From Algorimicrobium echini (lineage in GTDB: Bacteria; Bacteroidota; Bacteroidia; Flavobacteriales; Flavobacteriaceae), in contig NZ_FOVN01000002.1 of the NCBI RefSeq assembly GCF_900115185.1, positions 218,335-282,334 on the forward strand: a stretch of 64,000 nt of DNA, in the 5' to 3' direction. How positions within the stretch are numbered: position 1 is the first letter of the stretch; each line of letters begins with the position of its first letter. Below, piece by piece: positions 36,015 to 44,037 of the stretch. Under the pieces are notes generated by a model. That model did not search any database. It worked only from the letters and a program-made list of their open reading frames with translations, and was not told the DNA's origin. Both the position numbers and the translations under genes were made by a program.

Positions 36015-36391
36015 AATAATAAGAATTTGTTTTTTAGCCAGATTTTTATATAGCTAAAAATAGTTAAACAAAATTAACAGTCTTATTTTAACAGTCATTT
36101 TTAATGTAAATATCAAATACTAACAGTCCATATTGGATACATACTAATTAAAAAAAAAGCATTTGGACAAGCTTTTTATGTATAATATGTGCCGTTCATC
36201 GAAAAGTTAAAAAACCGTTACGGTTTTCCCGTAAAATGCACCAGTTTGAGTGCTTTAACAAAACGCGTCTTTTTTAGTCTTGTAGAGTTTTGGTCAAGTT
36301 AGTTATATTTATTTAAAATTATTTTTTTAAAAATTTGAAGAATTAAGTTTTAGAGTAAAAACGAAAAGCGACCTATTTAGGTCGCTTTTTT
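36012..36391. repeat. Long direct repeat, copy B (leader, promoter and terminator block)
   Basis: About 380 bp is nearly identical to 34680-35045. It differs by scattered substitutions and a 14-bp tandem duplication (TTATTTTAACAGTC) near 36083. It fills most of the gene-free stretch at 36015-36440. It has the same -7-like TAATTTTG on the minus strand (36069-36076), a leader hairpin, the mini-hairpin and a terminal GCGACC hairpin. The 37-codon plus-strand frame persists here with a GTG in place of the ATG. Confidence 0.93.
36364..36391 (-). terminator. Terminator, GCGACC/GGTCGC family copy 4
   Basis: A stem of AAAAGCGACCTA with TAGGTCGCTTTT lies about 50 bases beyond the stop of the thioredoxin-like gene. 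It is the right-hand boundary of the cassette region. Confidence 0.87.
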
Positions 36392-36440
36392 ATAATGGTT
36401 TTTACAGTAATTTTTAGCTTATAAATCAACTGAAAACTGT

Positions 36441-36980
36441 CTAATCCGCATAAATATGCTGATAGTCGTTAGTTGTAAGAATAAGGAGTAAATCTTCTTC
36501 TAAAGTCCGAATAGACATTTCAACAATCCGATTCAGTTCTTTACCGTTTTTATAAATAATAAATGTAGGAACGTGACTTACATGATAGGTTTCTTCAATT
36601 TTTTCTGGTGATAATTTATCAGCATCTAACGCGTAGTAATTAATGGCGCTTTCAGCTATGTTAAGTTCTTCTAATATACGTGCAAACCGAGGAACATCTC
36701 GTTGGCTATCGCTACACCAAGTGCCCATAATGATTTTAAAACTTAAATCTTTAGTTGGAATGGCTTTTAGCCTGTCAATAGTTTTGCTGTCTAATTGATA
36801 ATTTTCAAAATTATTAGAAAACCATTCATTAAAAACAGGATGACTTACTAATTCATGTCTTGAAATTTCTCCAACCAAATCCTTGGTTGTAGTTTTAGAG
36901 TCAAGTGCAAGGTCTTGCGCACTAGCTACAAATACAACACAAAAACAGACAAACAGGGCTACTACTAATTTAGAACTCAT
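36441..36980 (-). CDS. Exported thioredoxin-fold protein with CSDS active site
   Basis: The 179-residue protein has a signal peptide (about 1-22, VFVASAQ). The thioredoxin fold begins near residue 80. The active-site loop is GTWCSDSQRDVPRF, with Cys89 followed by Ser-Asp-Ser in place of the second cysteine of CxxC, and a cis-proline segment VSHVPTFIIYKNGKE. A single active-site Cys suggests a monothiol or non-reducing role rather than a dithiol reductase. It is 12 bases downstream of the 486-residue unknown gene, so co-transcribed. Confidence 0.85.
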   Translation of the reverse strand: MSSKLVVALFVCFCVVFVASAQDLALDSKTTTKDLVGEISRHELVSHPVFNEWFSNNFENYQLDSKTIDRLKAIPTKDLSFKIIMGTWCSDSQRDVPRFARILEELNIAESAINYYALDADKLSPEKIEETYHVSHVPTFIIYKNGKELNRIVEMSIRTLEEDLLLILTTNDYQHIYAD

Positions 36981-36992
36981 AGTTAAGCATTT

Positions 36993-38453
36993 CTATAACT
37001 CATCTGGGTGAATCATTTCTTCTGTTTCGCAGCCAAATAAGCTTTTTTGCTTAATTAATTTGGAAACACCTTCTGGTAGCATGGTTTCCCAACCATCTTC
37101 ACCTTCTGATATTTTTTTAAGAACATTTCTAGAGAAAACAGTTAAAATGGAACTATCATAATCTGTAATATCAACAACTTTACCATTATACTTGAAGAAT
37201 TTGTACAATTCCTTCATTCGTGGGTGCACTTTTAGGTTTTCGCTAGTTGTTAATTCGCCATTTTCATTTTGCATTGGATATAGATAAACGCGTAAGTCTT
37301 TGAAGAATAGTTTACCAAAGGCTTCTAAAATACCACCACTTAAATGACGGTAGTATTTTTCATCAAAAATATCAACCAAGTTATTGACACCCATGGCTAA
37401 TCCCATACGACTTTTAGTGTATTGAGAGAAGTATTCCACAAGTTTATAATACTCTTGGAAATTAGATATTAAAACGGTGTGACCTAGTGAACACAGTAAT
37501 TTGGCACGATCCATAAAATCTTGCTCATCAATTTCGCCTTCTGCGCGTAAATTAGATAACGTAATTTCAAAAACCACTTGTGTTTTATCTGGATCTACTT
37601 TATTTTCTTTTATAAACATGTCGTAAGATTTTTCAAACATGTCTATATTAACTTTTGTAACAGGCCTGAAACTACCACGTAAGGCTAAAATATTCTTTTT
37701 GTAAAGAACACGTGCTGGTAAAACATTATTCCCATCTGGAGCAAACATAACCGCATCTGTCATACCATTTTTAACCAATTGTAAACTCATTAAACGATTG
37801 TCTACATCTTCAAATACAGGCCCTGAAAAATTAATGGTATCAATTTCAATTTGATCTTTATCTAAATGATCATATAGATAACGAAGTAATTTTTTGGGTT
37901 CATTATACTTATAAAATGCGCCATAAATTAAGTTCGTACCTAAAATACCTAAAGTTTCTTGTTGCAATCGTGCATCATTCTCTTTAAAACGTAAATGCAG
38001 TGAAATTTCATTATATTCTTTCTCTTCAGCATCAATTTGATACCGAATTCCTACCCAACCATGACCTTTATATTTTTTTGCAAAATCTATGGTTGCAACG
38101 GTATTAGCATAAGAAAAGAATAACTTATTAGGGTGTTTATCTCTAGTTAAACGTTTTTCCATTAAATCAATTTCATGATTTAACATTTTAAGTAAACGTG
38201 CTTCTGTAACATAGCGACCATCATCTTCAATGCCGTAAATAGCATCACTAAAATCCTTATCGTAAGCAGACATTGCTTTAGCAATGGTTCCAGAGGCACC
38301 TCCAGCTCTAAAAAATTGACGAACTGTTTCTTGGCCAGCACCAATTTCTGCAAATGTTCCGTAAATATTTTCGTTTAGATTAATACGGAGTGCTTTTGTT
38401 TTTAATGACGGTATTTCATCAAACTCCTTATCACCTTTTAAGCTTATTTCCAT
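36993..38453 (-). CDS. Conserved cytoplasmic protein of unknown function
   Basis: The 486-residue protein has no signal peptide or membrane segment. Characteristic stretches include LRINLNENIYGTFAEIGAGQETVR, YANTVATIDFAKKYKGHGWVGIRYQ, LGILGTNLIYGAFYKYNEP and ILALRGSFRPVTKVN. These are strongly protein-like and I recognise them as a well-conserved Flavobacteriia protein. It carries misleading automatic names in databases, and I see no motif that supports a specific enzyme. A divergent promoter region with the MBL hydrolase gene lies upstream; the thioredoxin-fold gene follows after 12 bases. Confidence 0.85.
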   Translation of the reverse strand: MEISLKGDKEFDEIPSLKTKALRINLNENIYGTFAEIGAGQETVRQFFRAGGASGTIAKAMSAYDKDFSDAIYGIEDDGRYVTEARLLKMLNHEIDLMEKRLTRDKHPNKLFFSYANTVATIDFAKKYKGHGWVGIRYQIDAEEKEYNEISLHLRFKENDARLQQETLGILGTNLIYGAFYKYNEPKKLLRYLYDHLDKDQIEIDTINFSGPVFEDVDNRLMSLQLVKNGMTDAVMFAPDGNNVLPARVLYKKNILALRGSFRPVTKVNIDMFEKSYDMFIKENKVDPDKTQVVFEITLSNLRAEGEIDEQDFMDRAKLLCSLGHTVLISNFQEYYKLVEYFSQYTKSRMGLAMGVNNLVDIFDEKYYRHLSGGILEAFGKLFFKDLRVYLYPMQNENGELTTSENLKVHPRMKELYKFFKYNGKVVDITDYDSSILTVFSRNVLKKISEGEDGWETMLPEGVSKLIKQKSLFGCETEEMIHPDEL

Positions 38454-38479
38454 TGTAAACTTGAGTTATTTATAAGTGA

Positions 38480-38508
38480 CAAAGGTATTAAAACGGGTTG
38501 TCAAACAA
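38480..38508 (-). promoter_or_regulatory. Promoter of the 486-residue protein gene
   Basis: On the minus strand a TTG (complement of 38506-38508) and TACCTTTG (38480-38487) are 18 bases apart. They overlap the plus-strand promoter of the MBL gene, so the two may compete. Confidence 0.5.
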
Positions 38509-38527
38509 AAAAATAACCCTATTTTTG
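38498..38527 (+). promoter_or_regulatory. Promoter of the MBL hydrolase gene
   Basis: TTG at 38498-38500 and TATTTTTG at 38520-38527 are 19 bases apart, a full Bacteroidota consensus match 17 bases from the TTG start codon. Confidence 0.7.
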
Positions 38528-38544
38528 TTTCAAAATAAATACGA

Positions 38545-39306
38545 TTGAAAATTACGTTTTTAGGCACTGGCACCTCTCAAGGAATTCCCGTAATAGGGAG
38601 CACACATCCTGTTTGCTTAAGTAGCAACCCTAAAGACAAACGCTTACGAGTTTCAATTTTAATAGAATGGGATAATAGTACCTATGTCATTGATTGTGGG
38701 CCAGATTTTAGGCAGCAAATGTTGCGTGCTAATTGCTCAAAAATTGATGGTATTATTTTTACTCATGAACATGCTGACCATACCGCAGGTTTAGATGACA
38801 TTAGACCTTACTTTTTTAAACAAGGGGCTATTCCTATTTACGCACATAAGCGTGTTTTAGGCGAGTTAACAAGGCGTTTTGATTATATTTTTGCTACAGA
38901 GAATAAATATCCTGGAGCACCAAGTGTGGTACAATATGAGGTGAAAAATGAACCGTTTCAATTAGGGAGTATTCCAGTTATACCTATTGATGCCATGCAT
39001 TACAACTTGCAAGTGTTTGGTTACAGATTTCAAAATTTTGCTTATTTAACGGATGTTAAAACTATTGAAGACACAGAGCTGCAGAAATTAAAAAACTTGG
39101 ATGTTTTGGTTATAAATGCACTTCGTGAAAGCGAACATCCCTCGCATTTAAATTTAGAACAAGCTTTAGAAATTATAACCTACCTAAAGCCTAAACGAGC
39201 CTATTTAACCCATATTAGTCATTTATTAGGGTTTCATGACGCTGTGCAACAAATGTTACCAGATAATGTTTTTTTAGCTTACGATAACTTACAAATTGCT
39301 TTATAA
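38545..39306 (+). CDS. MBL-fold metal-dependent hydrolase (PhnP/RNase Z-like)
   Basis: The 253-residue protein opens MKITFLGTGTSQGIPVIG, typical of the PhnP-like phosphodiesterase branch of the metallo-beta-lactamase fold. The metal motif H-x-H-x-D-H is FTHEHADHT (His74, His76, Asp78, His79), with later ligands in DAMHYN and THISHLLG. The start is TTG at 38545, since no ATG is in frame near the conserved N-terminus. Its substrate is unknown; relatives cleave cyclic phosphodiesters. The stop overlaps the next ATG by one base (TAATG), so translation is coupled. Confidence 0.88.
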   Translation: MKITFLGTGTSQGIPVIGSTHPVCLSSNPKDKRLRVSILIEWDNSTYVIDCGPDFRQQMLRANCSKIDGIIFTHEHADHTAGLDDIRPYFFKQGAIPIYAHKRVLGELTRRFDYIFATENKYPGAPSVVQYEVKNEPFQLGSIPVIPIDAMHYNLQVFGYRFQNFAYLTDVKTIEDTELQKLKNLDVLVINALRESEHPSHLNLEQALEIITYLKPKRAYLTHISHLLGFHDAVQQMLPDNVFLAYDNLQIAL

Positions 39307-39821
39307 TGAAGAAAAGAATTTTTATGTACCTGTTTATATTCACCTTACTGTTAGTGGTGTTTCAATATGTAAATTCTAAACGAGTTTTAGATTCTTATGA
39401 AGGTATCATAGCCAAAAAAGACAGGCTTTTTGAAAAAGAGGCCTTGAAATTTGGTGACACCATTTCTGCTTTACGCGATCAGGTTTTAAACTTATCAGAA
39501 TTTTCGGTAATGAATTCGGAACCTGCTTTAACCTATTTTGAGGATAGAGGGTACCGTGTTAGTGAATTAATACCGTTTATTAAAGATGAGTTATATGAAC
39601 TTAATTTAGTGAAAGGCGAGGAGCATCCCCTAATTCCTTATCCAGCACTAAATGGTGGTAAAATGATGATAGATCAAATCCGCGTGTTAAATCATAAATG
39701 GATTATAGCCAACTTTACAGATGGTAAATATTGGGGCGAACTATTTGTTAGTTACGAGCTTACCGAGGATGAGCAACTGAATTTTAAAGTTGTAGAGGCT
39801 TTTTTATATCCGTTCAATTAA
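39306..39821 (+). CDS. Membrane-anchored conserved hypothetical protein
   Basis: The 171-residue protein has one N-terminal helix (about 5-21), probably an uncleaved anchor, then a soluble domain starting with a short coiled coil (IIAKKDRLFEKEALKFGD). Conserved-looking pieces include NLSEFSVMNSEPALTYFEDRG and HKWIIANFTDGKYWGELFVSYE. It is translationally coupled to the MBL hydrolase gene. The 3' end overlaps the convergent esterase gene by 18 bases. Function unknown. Confidence 0.8.
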   Translation: MKKRIFMYLFIFTLLLVVFQYVNSKRVLDSYEGIIAKKDRLFEKEALKFGDTISALRDQVLNLSEFSVMNSEPALTYFEDRGYRVSELIPFIKDELYELNLVKGEEHPLIPYPALNGGKMMIDQIRVLNHKWIIANFTDGKYWGELFVSYELTEDEQLNFKVVEAFLYPFN

Positions 39822-40445
39822 CCATTTTTTAAAATCATAAAAATTTTGGGGAGCCACTCCATGACCAACTGGAAATTCAGCGTACTGGTTTTTAATGTTC
39901 AGGCTGTTTAAAAATTTAGGAGCTTGTCTCGCCCAATCAACTGGAATTACTTGATCAGCGCTACCATGAGAGCAGTAAAAATCTAAATTAGAATAATCTT
40001 TTTCTAGTGGGTTTTCTGGAATAATATTTGGGTTTATATAACCGCTTAAAGCAATTACATTTTTCACCTTTTCAGGGTAGGTTAGTGCCACGGCATAACT
40101 TAAAATAGTTCCTTGACTAAAGCCTAATAAATTCACATTGTCTTTGTTAACAGGATAGGTTTCACAAGCATAATCGATAAATTCGGATATTTGATCACGA
40201 GATTCTTTGGCTTGTTCATCGTCGCTCCATTTTCCTTTCTCGGCATCAAAATTTATAGCATACCAAGCATTTCCATAGGGTTGCATGGCTTGTGGTGCAC
40301 GAAGTGAAATGATAAATAATTCTTCAGGAAGCTCTGAAGCAAATGAATACAAATCGTTTTCATCACTACCATACCCATGGCAGAGTATGAGTAATGGTGC
40401 ATTTTCTTGTAATGATGATGGTCTTGTTATATAGTGTAAATTCAA
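39804..40445 (-). CDS. Alpha/beta-hydrolase, phospholipase/carboxylesterase family
   Basis: The 213-residue cytoplasmic esterase has the oxyanion-hole segment LCHGYGSDENDL near 21-31, the nucleophile elbow GFSQG with Ser110, an acid Asp in GSADQVIPV and the His in VGHGVAP. This is the YpfH/carboxylesterase type that acts on short acyl esters or thioesters. It is the last gene of a minus-strand operon with DUF4870-like, pseudo-dihydroorotase and BatA-domain genes; the gap to its upstream neighbour is 15 bases. Confidence 0.87.
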   Translation of the reverse strand: MNLHYITRPSSLQENAPLLILCHGYGSDENDLYSFASELPEELFIISLRAPQAMQPYGNAWYAINFDAEKGKWSDDEQAKESRDQISEFIDYACETYPVNKDNVNLLGFSQGTILSYAVALTYPEKVKNVIALSGYINPNIIPENPLEKDYSNLDFYCSHGSADQVIPVDWARQAPKFLNSLNIKNQYAEFPVGHGVAPQNFYDFKKWLIERI

Positions 40446-40460
40446 TGTAAGCAGTTTTTT

Positions 40461-40787
40461 CTAATTAATATTTCGGAACCATTCTTGAAATTTTTCGCCA
40501 ATTATTGGAATCGGTTTCATTTCAGATTTAATGGCATAAAACAATCCAAATAGCCAACAAAGAAATGTTATGGCCCAAAATGATGTGCCAAGCCATGAAC
40601 TGATATATTTTTCTGTAATATTTGATATCAGTAACATGATTACAAGACCTAACATCTGTCTGATATGAAATGTTGTAAACTGATTTTTTTTATCAATATT
40701 CATGACAATAGCTATAATTAAACCAATAAAGGTAAAATATGCTACAATAGCCATTGTTTTTCCTTCTTGTATTGTTTGATCTGTCAT
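40461..40787 (-). CDS. DUF4870-like membrane protein
   Basis: The 108-residue protein has three hydrophobic helices (about 11-29, 48-60 and 67-86). Features seen in the Tic20/DUF4870-like group are GKTMAIVAYFTFIGLIIAI, FTTFHIRQMLGLVI and a KPIPIIGEKFQEW end. The function is unknown. It is only 3 bases from the pseudo-dihydroorotase gene and so part of that operon. Confidence 0.8.
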   Translation of the reverse strand: MTDQTIQEGKTMAIVAYFTFIGLIIAIVMNIDKKNQFTTFHIRQMLGLVIMLLISNITEKYISSWLGTSFWAITFLCWLFGLFYAIKSEMKPIPIIGEKFQEWFRNIN

Positions 40788-40790
40788 TTT

Positions 40791-42044
40791 TTATTTTAAT
40801 ATTAATTTATTGTTCGCAATAACACCATACACTTTACCTTTTAATTCTACATTTTCAAAAATGGCATTTTTAGAGGTAGATGTGATGTTTGTTTTGTTAA
40901 ATGTGTATGTTTCGTCAGGGTTAAACAAACTCAAATTGGCTTTTTCACCAATTTTTATTGGACTTGTTTCTATTCCAAATCGCTGTTTTCCTTGGGTTAA
41001 GAAGTTTATTGTTTTCTTGGTTGAGAATAATGTCTGTAATGCACCAAAAGCAGATTCCAAGCCTATTGTGCCGTATTTAGCACCTTCAAACTCAATCTTT
41101 TTATGCTCGATATCAATTGGATTATGATCGGAAGTTACCATATCAATAGTACCATCTTTTAGTCCATTAATTAAAGCATTAATATCTGATTGTGTTCTAA
41201 TTGGAGGTAAAACCTTAAAGTTTGTATTGAAGGTTTCAAGAGCTTCGTCCGTAAAGCATAAATTATGAATAGCCACACTACAGGAAACATCTAATTTCTT
41301 CTTTTTTGCTTCGCGAATCAAATCAACAGATTTAGCTGTTGATATTGTTGGAATGTGTAATTTACCTCCTGTATATTCTAGTAAGAATAAGTCGCGTGCA
41401 ATTTGTAACTCTTCAGCTAATGTGGGATTTCCATTCAGTCCCAGACGCGTACTAGAAATATGTTCATTCATAACGCCTGTACGAGAAATACGTGATTCCT
41501 GCGGAAAGGATATAATTAAACCCTCAAAATTGCTGGCATATTGCAGCGCAATTTTCATTAAATTAGGATTTTCTATCGGTTTTTGATAGTCATAAAAGGC
41601 AATAGCTCCAGCTTGACTCATATCAAAGAGTTCAGCCATATTTTCTCCCAATGCACCTTTGGTTAATGTACCAATAGGGAAAAGGGTAACAGCATGATTT
41701 TGAGCTTTTGCTTTTACTAATGAAATATCGGCAAAACTATCAATTACAGGATTACTGTTTGGGTTTAATGCAACAGCCGTAAATCCAGAAAAAGCAGCTG
41801 TTTTTAGTCCATTTGAAATGGTTTCGCGTTCTTCATAACCTGGTTCACCAAAACTAACACTACTATCAAACCATCCTTGTGAAACGTGTAAGTTATCTAA
41901 ATGAAGGACTTTATAATCGTTGGTGTTATTTATAGTGGATGCTATTTTAGTAATAGTGCCTTTTTCAATTAAAATATCAACGGTTTGATTATGAAAATCG
42001 CTTTTGGAATCAATTATTGTGGCAGATTTTATGAGTACGTTCAT
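40791..42044 (-). CDS. Dihydroorotase homologue without metal ligands (PyrX-like)
   Basis: The 417-residue amidohydrolase-fold protein aligns along its length with type I dihydroorotases. However, the D-x-H-x-H-x-R motif reads DSSVSFG (Ser62 and Ser64 replace both His, Gly66 replaces the substrate Arg). The HCED position is FPQE (Phe180), and HIAHVST is HIPTIST (Thr233). Asp306 in VTSDHNP remains. With all four metal histidines missing, it cannot be an ordinary zinc dihydroorotase. It probably plays a structural role with aspartate carbamoyltransferase, as the inactive PyrX/PyrC' proteins do. Its start overlaps the upstream gene's stop (ATGA). Confidence 0.88.
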   Translation of the reverse strand: MNVLIKSATIIDSKSDFHNQTVDILIEKGTITKIASTINNTNDYKVLHLDNLHVSQGWFDSSVSFGEPGYEERETISNGLKTAAFSGFTAVALNPNSNPVIDSFADISLVKAKAQNHAVTLFPIGTLTKGALGENMAELFDMSQAGAIAFYDYQKPIENPNLMKIALQYASNFEGLIISFPQESRISRTGVMNEHISSTRLGLNGNPTLAEELQIARDLFLLEYTGGKLHIPTISTAKSVDLIREAKKKKLDVSCSVAIHNLCFTDEALETFNTNFKVLPPIRTQSDINALINGLKDGTIDMVTSDHNPIDIEHKKIEFEGAKYGTIGLESAFGALQTLFSTKKTINFLTQGKQRFGIETSPIKIGEKANLSLFNPDETYTFNKTNITSTSKNAIFENVELKGKVYGVIANNKLILK

Positions 42045-43966
42045 TTAAAATATTTTAAGATGAGCATTTCAATAATTATAAAAGCTAATGCAAAAATAAC
42101 AAACCATTTCCATAGGGCATTGATTTTCGTATCACTTTTTATGGTTTCAAAAATGTCAGCAACAGAATTGCCCACAACAACACCAGTTAACAGGCTTAAA
42201 TCTTGGTAAACTAAATTACTTTCTTGTCTGTTGTAATTATAACTAACTTCACTAACAGTGGTTTCTTTATTTTTTACTTTATAAACATCAGCAATTTCTG
42301 GCAAATCTGTAGTAGTGATTGTTACCTTATCATTAAAATACTGCTGCATAGGAATCATATTTGTACTTTCGTTTTCTAAAGATAATACACCATCTTGCTC
42401 TAAATTAATGGGTATATCAAAACTATTTTCAGTACCAATTGTATAGTATAACTTGGGCTTCTGTAAACTTTGTCTTGCTAAATTGTAAAAAGTAGGTACT
42501 ATTAAATCATATTCAGTGAAATTTGAGTTTTCCGTATTTAAAGCTGCTGTAAAGAAGGCTAACTGCTGGTTTATTATTAAAAAGGGTTTAGCATCTTCAA
42601 AAGATAAAGCACTGGAACCTGACGCTGATATGGTAGGGAAAAACGTATTTACTTTGGGGTACTGAAAATTAGATTCCTGCTTTTCGAACACGTTTTTATA
42701 AATTGGATGTGAATAATTGATTCGTGTTACACGCTTTTCAGTGGTTACTGCATTTTGTATTTGTAACCCATAAAATCCTAACAGAGTATTGTAATTGCTG
42801 ACTTCTGAAGTGGAATTAGGAATCATAACAACATATCCGCCTTTTTTCATAAAGGCAGTTAAGGAATTTGAAAGCGAACTTGGAATGGTTTCTAATTCAT
42901 TTAAAATAATAAATTGCTGTTTCTCAATAATACTATAGTTTAATTTGTTGAGATTGGTAGTTGTTAATTCAAACTCGTCAGAAGCAAATAACCGTTCTAG
43001 ATAATTGCTAGATGCATTTTCTTGTATGGTTAGTACATTAATTTCTGTAGGTTCAGCAATATTAAAATACAATGTGTTATCAAATTGTAAGCTGGTATCT
43101 TCTATTACAATTTTACCCTTAGAAATATGTTTTTCGGTTAGTGTAAACTCGGTTTCTGCTTGATCTTTAATATTAACAGTGGTTTTTGCCAATAATTTTT
43201 CACCATCAAAAAGTGAAATAGGAACATACTGTTCTGAAGATCCATTAGATTTTAAATAAACCTGAAGCGTAGTATTACTACCTGTAGATGCAGAAATACT
43301 TAAACTATCTATTGAAATATTAAACGTATTAACGGGTTTTAATTGAATGGGGTGAATGGTGTAAAATGAGTCTTTATCAATTGAAAACGCCTTATCTTTG
43401 GCTTGAAAATCTGAAATAAAAATCAAATTCCGATATAAATTAGCTGTCGTGCTAAATAGTTTGGAGCTTTTTAACAAGGCAGCATCATATGGTAATTGGT
43501 TTGGTGCATATTCCAGTTGCAATAAATCATTTTGAATGCTTTTAAGTGTCGTGTTTTTATAAACTTCCGTATTTGTGACTAACGAAATTGGATCGTTAGG
43601 GTCTAGATTCTCAATTAATTCCTGAACAGTACGTTTTAGAAGCTCACCATTTTCACCTTTGGCTTCCATACTAAAACTATTATCCAAATAAATAACGGTT
43701 TCAGGAGTCGTATTAAAAGTATTGTTTTTAGAGGTAAAAGGTTGAGCGAATGCAACAATAACACATGCTAATAATAGCATACGTGTTAGCAAAGTTACCC
43801 ATTTTTTAATTTGAGAACTTTTACGGGTTTGTAGCGTTACTTTTTTTAGGAAGGCTACGTTGGTAAAAGATTCTTTTTGAAATTTACGTAATTGAAATAA
43901 ATGAACAATAATAGGAATAAGAAGCAAAAATAGCGCGTAAAGTATTTCTGGATGTTTAAACTGCAT
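42041..43966 (-). CDS. BatA-domain membrane protein with von Willebrand A-like region
   Basis: The 641-residue protein starts with the aerotolerance-regulator N-terminal (BatA) segment MQFKHPEILYALFLLLIPII, then LFQLRKFQKESFTNVAFL, and has a second helix at about 58-75. A vWA-like domain (about 90-200) has VIYLDNSFSMEAKGENGE as its metal-site-like start. A glutamine amidotransferase-like stretch follows (FMKKGGYVVMIPNS, about 365-385), and a last helix ends the protein (about 620-637). The role is unknown; relatives lie with other Bat proteins. It heads the operon and overlaps the PyrX-like gene by 4 bases. Confidence 0.85.
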   Translation of the reverse strand: MQFKHPEILYALFLLLIPIIVHLFQLRKFQKESFTNVAFLKKVTLQTRKSSQIKKWVTLLTRMLLLACVIVAFAQPFTSKNNTFNTTPETVIYLDNSFSMEAKGENGELLKRTVQELIENLDPNDPISLVTNTEVYKNTTLKSIQNDLLQLEYAPNQLPYDAALLKSSKLFSTTANLYRNLIFISDFQAKDKAFSIDKDSFYTIHPIQLKPVNTFNISIDSLSISASTGSNTTLQVYLKSNGSSEQYVPISLFDGEKLLAKTTVNIKDQAETEFTLTEKHISKGKIVIEDTSLQFDNTLYFNIAEPTEINVLTIQENASSNYLERLFASDEFELTTTNLNKLNYSIIEKQQFIILNELETIPSSLSNSLTAFMKKGGYVVMIPNSTSEVSNYNTLLGFYGLQIQNAVTTEKRVTRINYSHPIYKNVFEKQESNFQYPKVNTFFPTISASGSSALSFEDAKPFLIINQQLAFFTAALNTENSNFTEYDLIVPTFYNLARQSLQKPKLYYTIGTENSFDIPINLEQDGVLSLENESTNMIPMQQYFNDKVTITTTDLPEIADVYKVKNKETTVSEVSYNYNRQESNLVYQDLSLLTGVVVGNSVADIFETIKSDTKINALWKWFVIFALAFIIIEMLILKYFK

Positions 43967-44037
43967 TCCTTGGTTTGTTTCCTACAAAAATAGTGTTTAC
44001 AGCGAAATAGAAAACCTTTTAACCTAAAATTAAATAA

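Noticed and set aside
33263-36391. The repeat-rich island as a CRISPR array or integron
   Set aside because: Only two long repeat copies exist, spaced by whole genes. There are no short regular spacers, no cas genes, no integrase and no attC-like folded sites.
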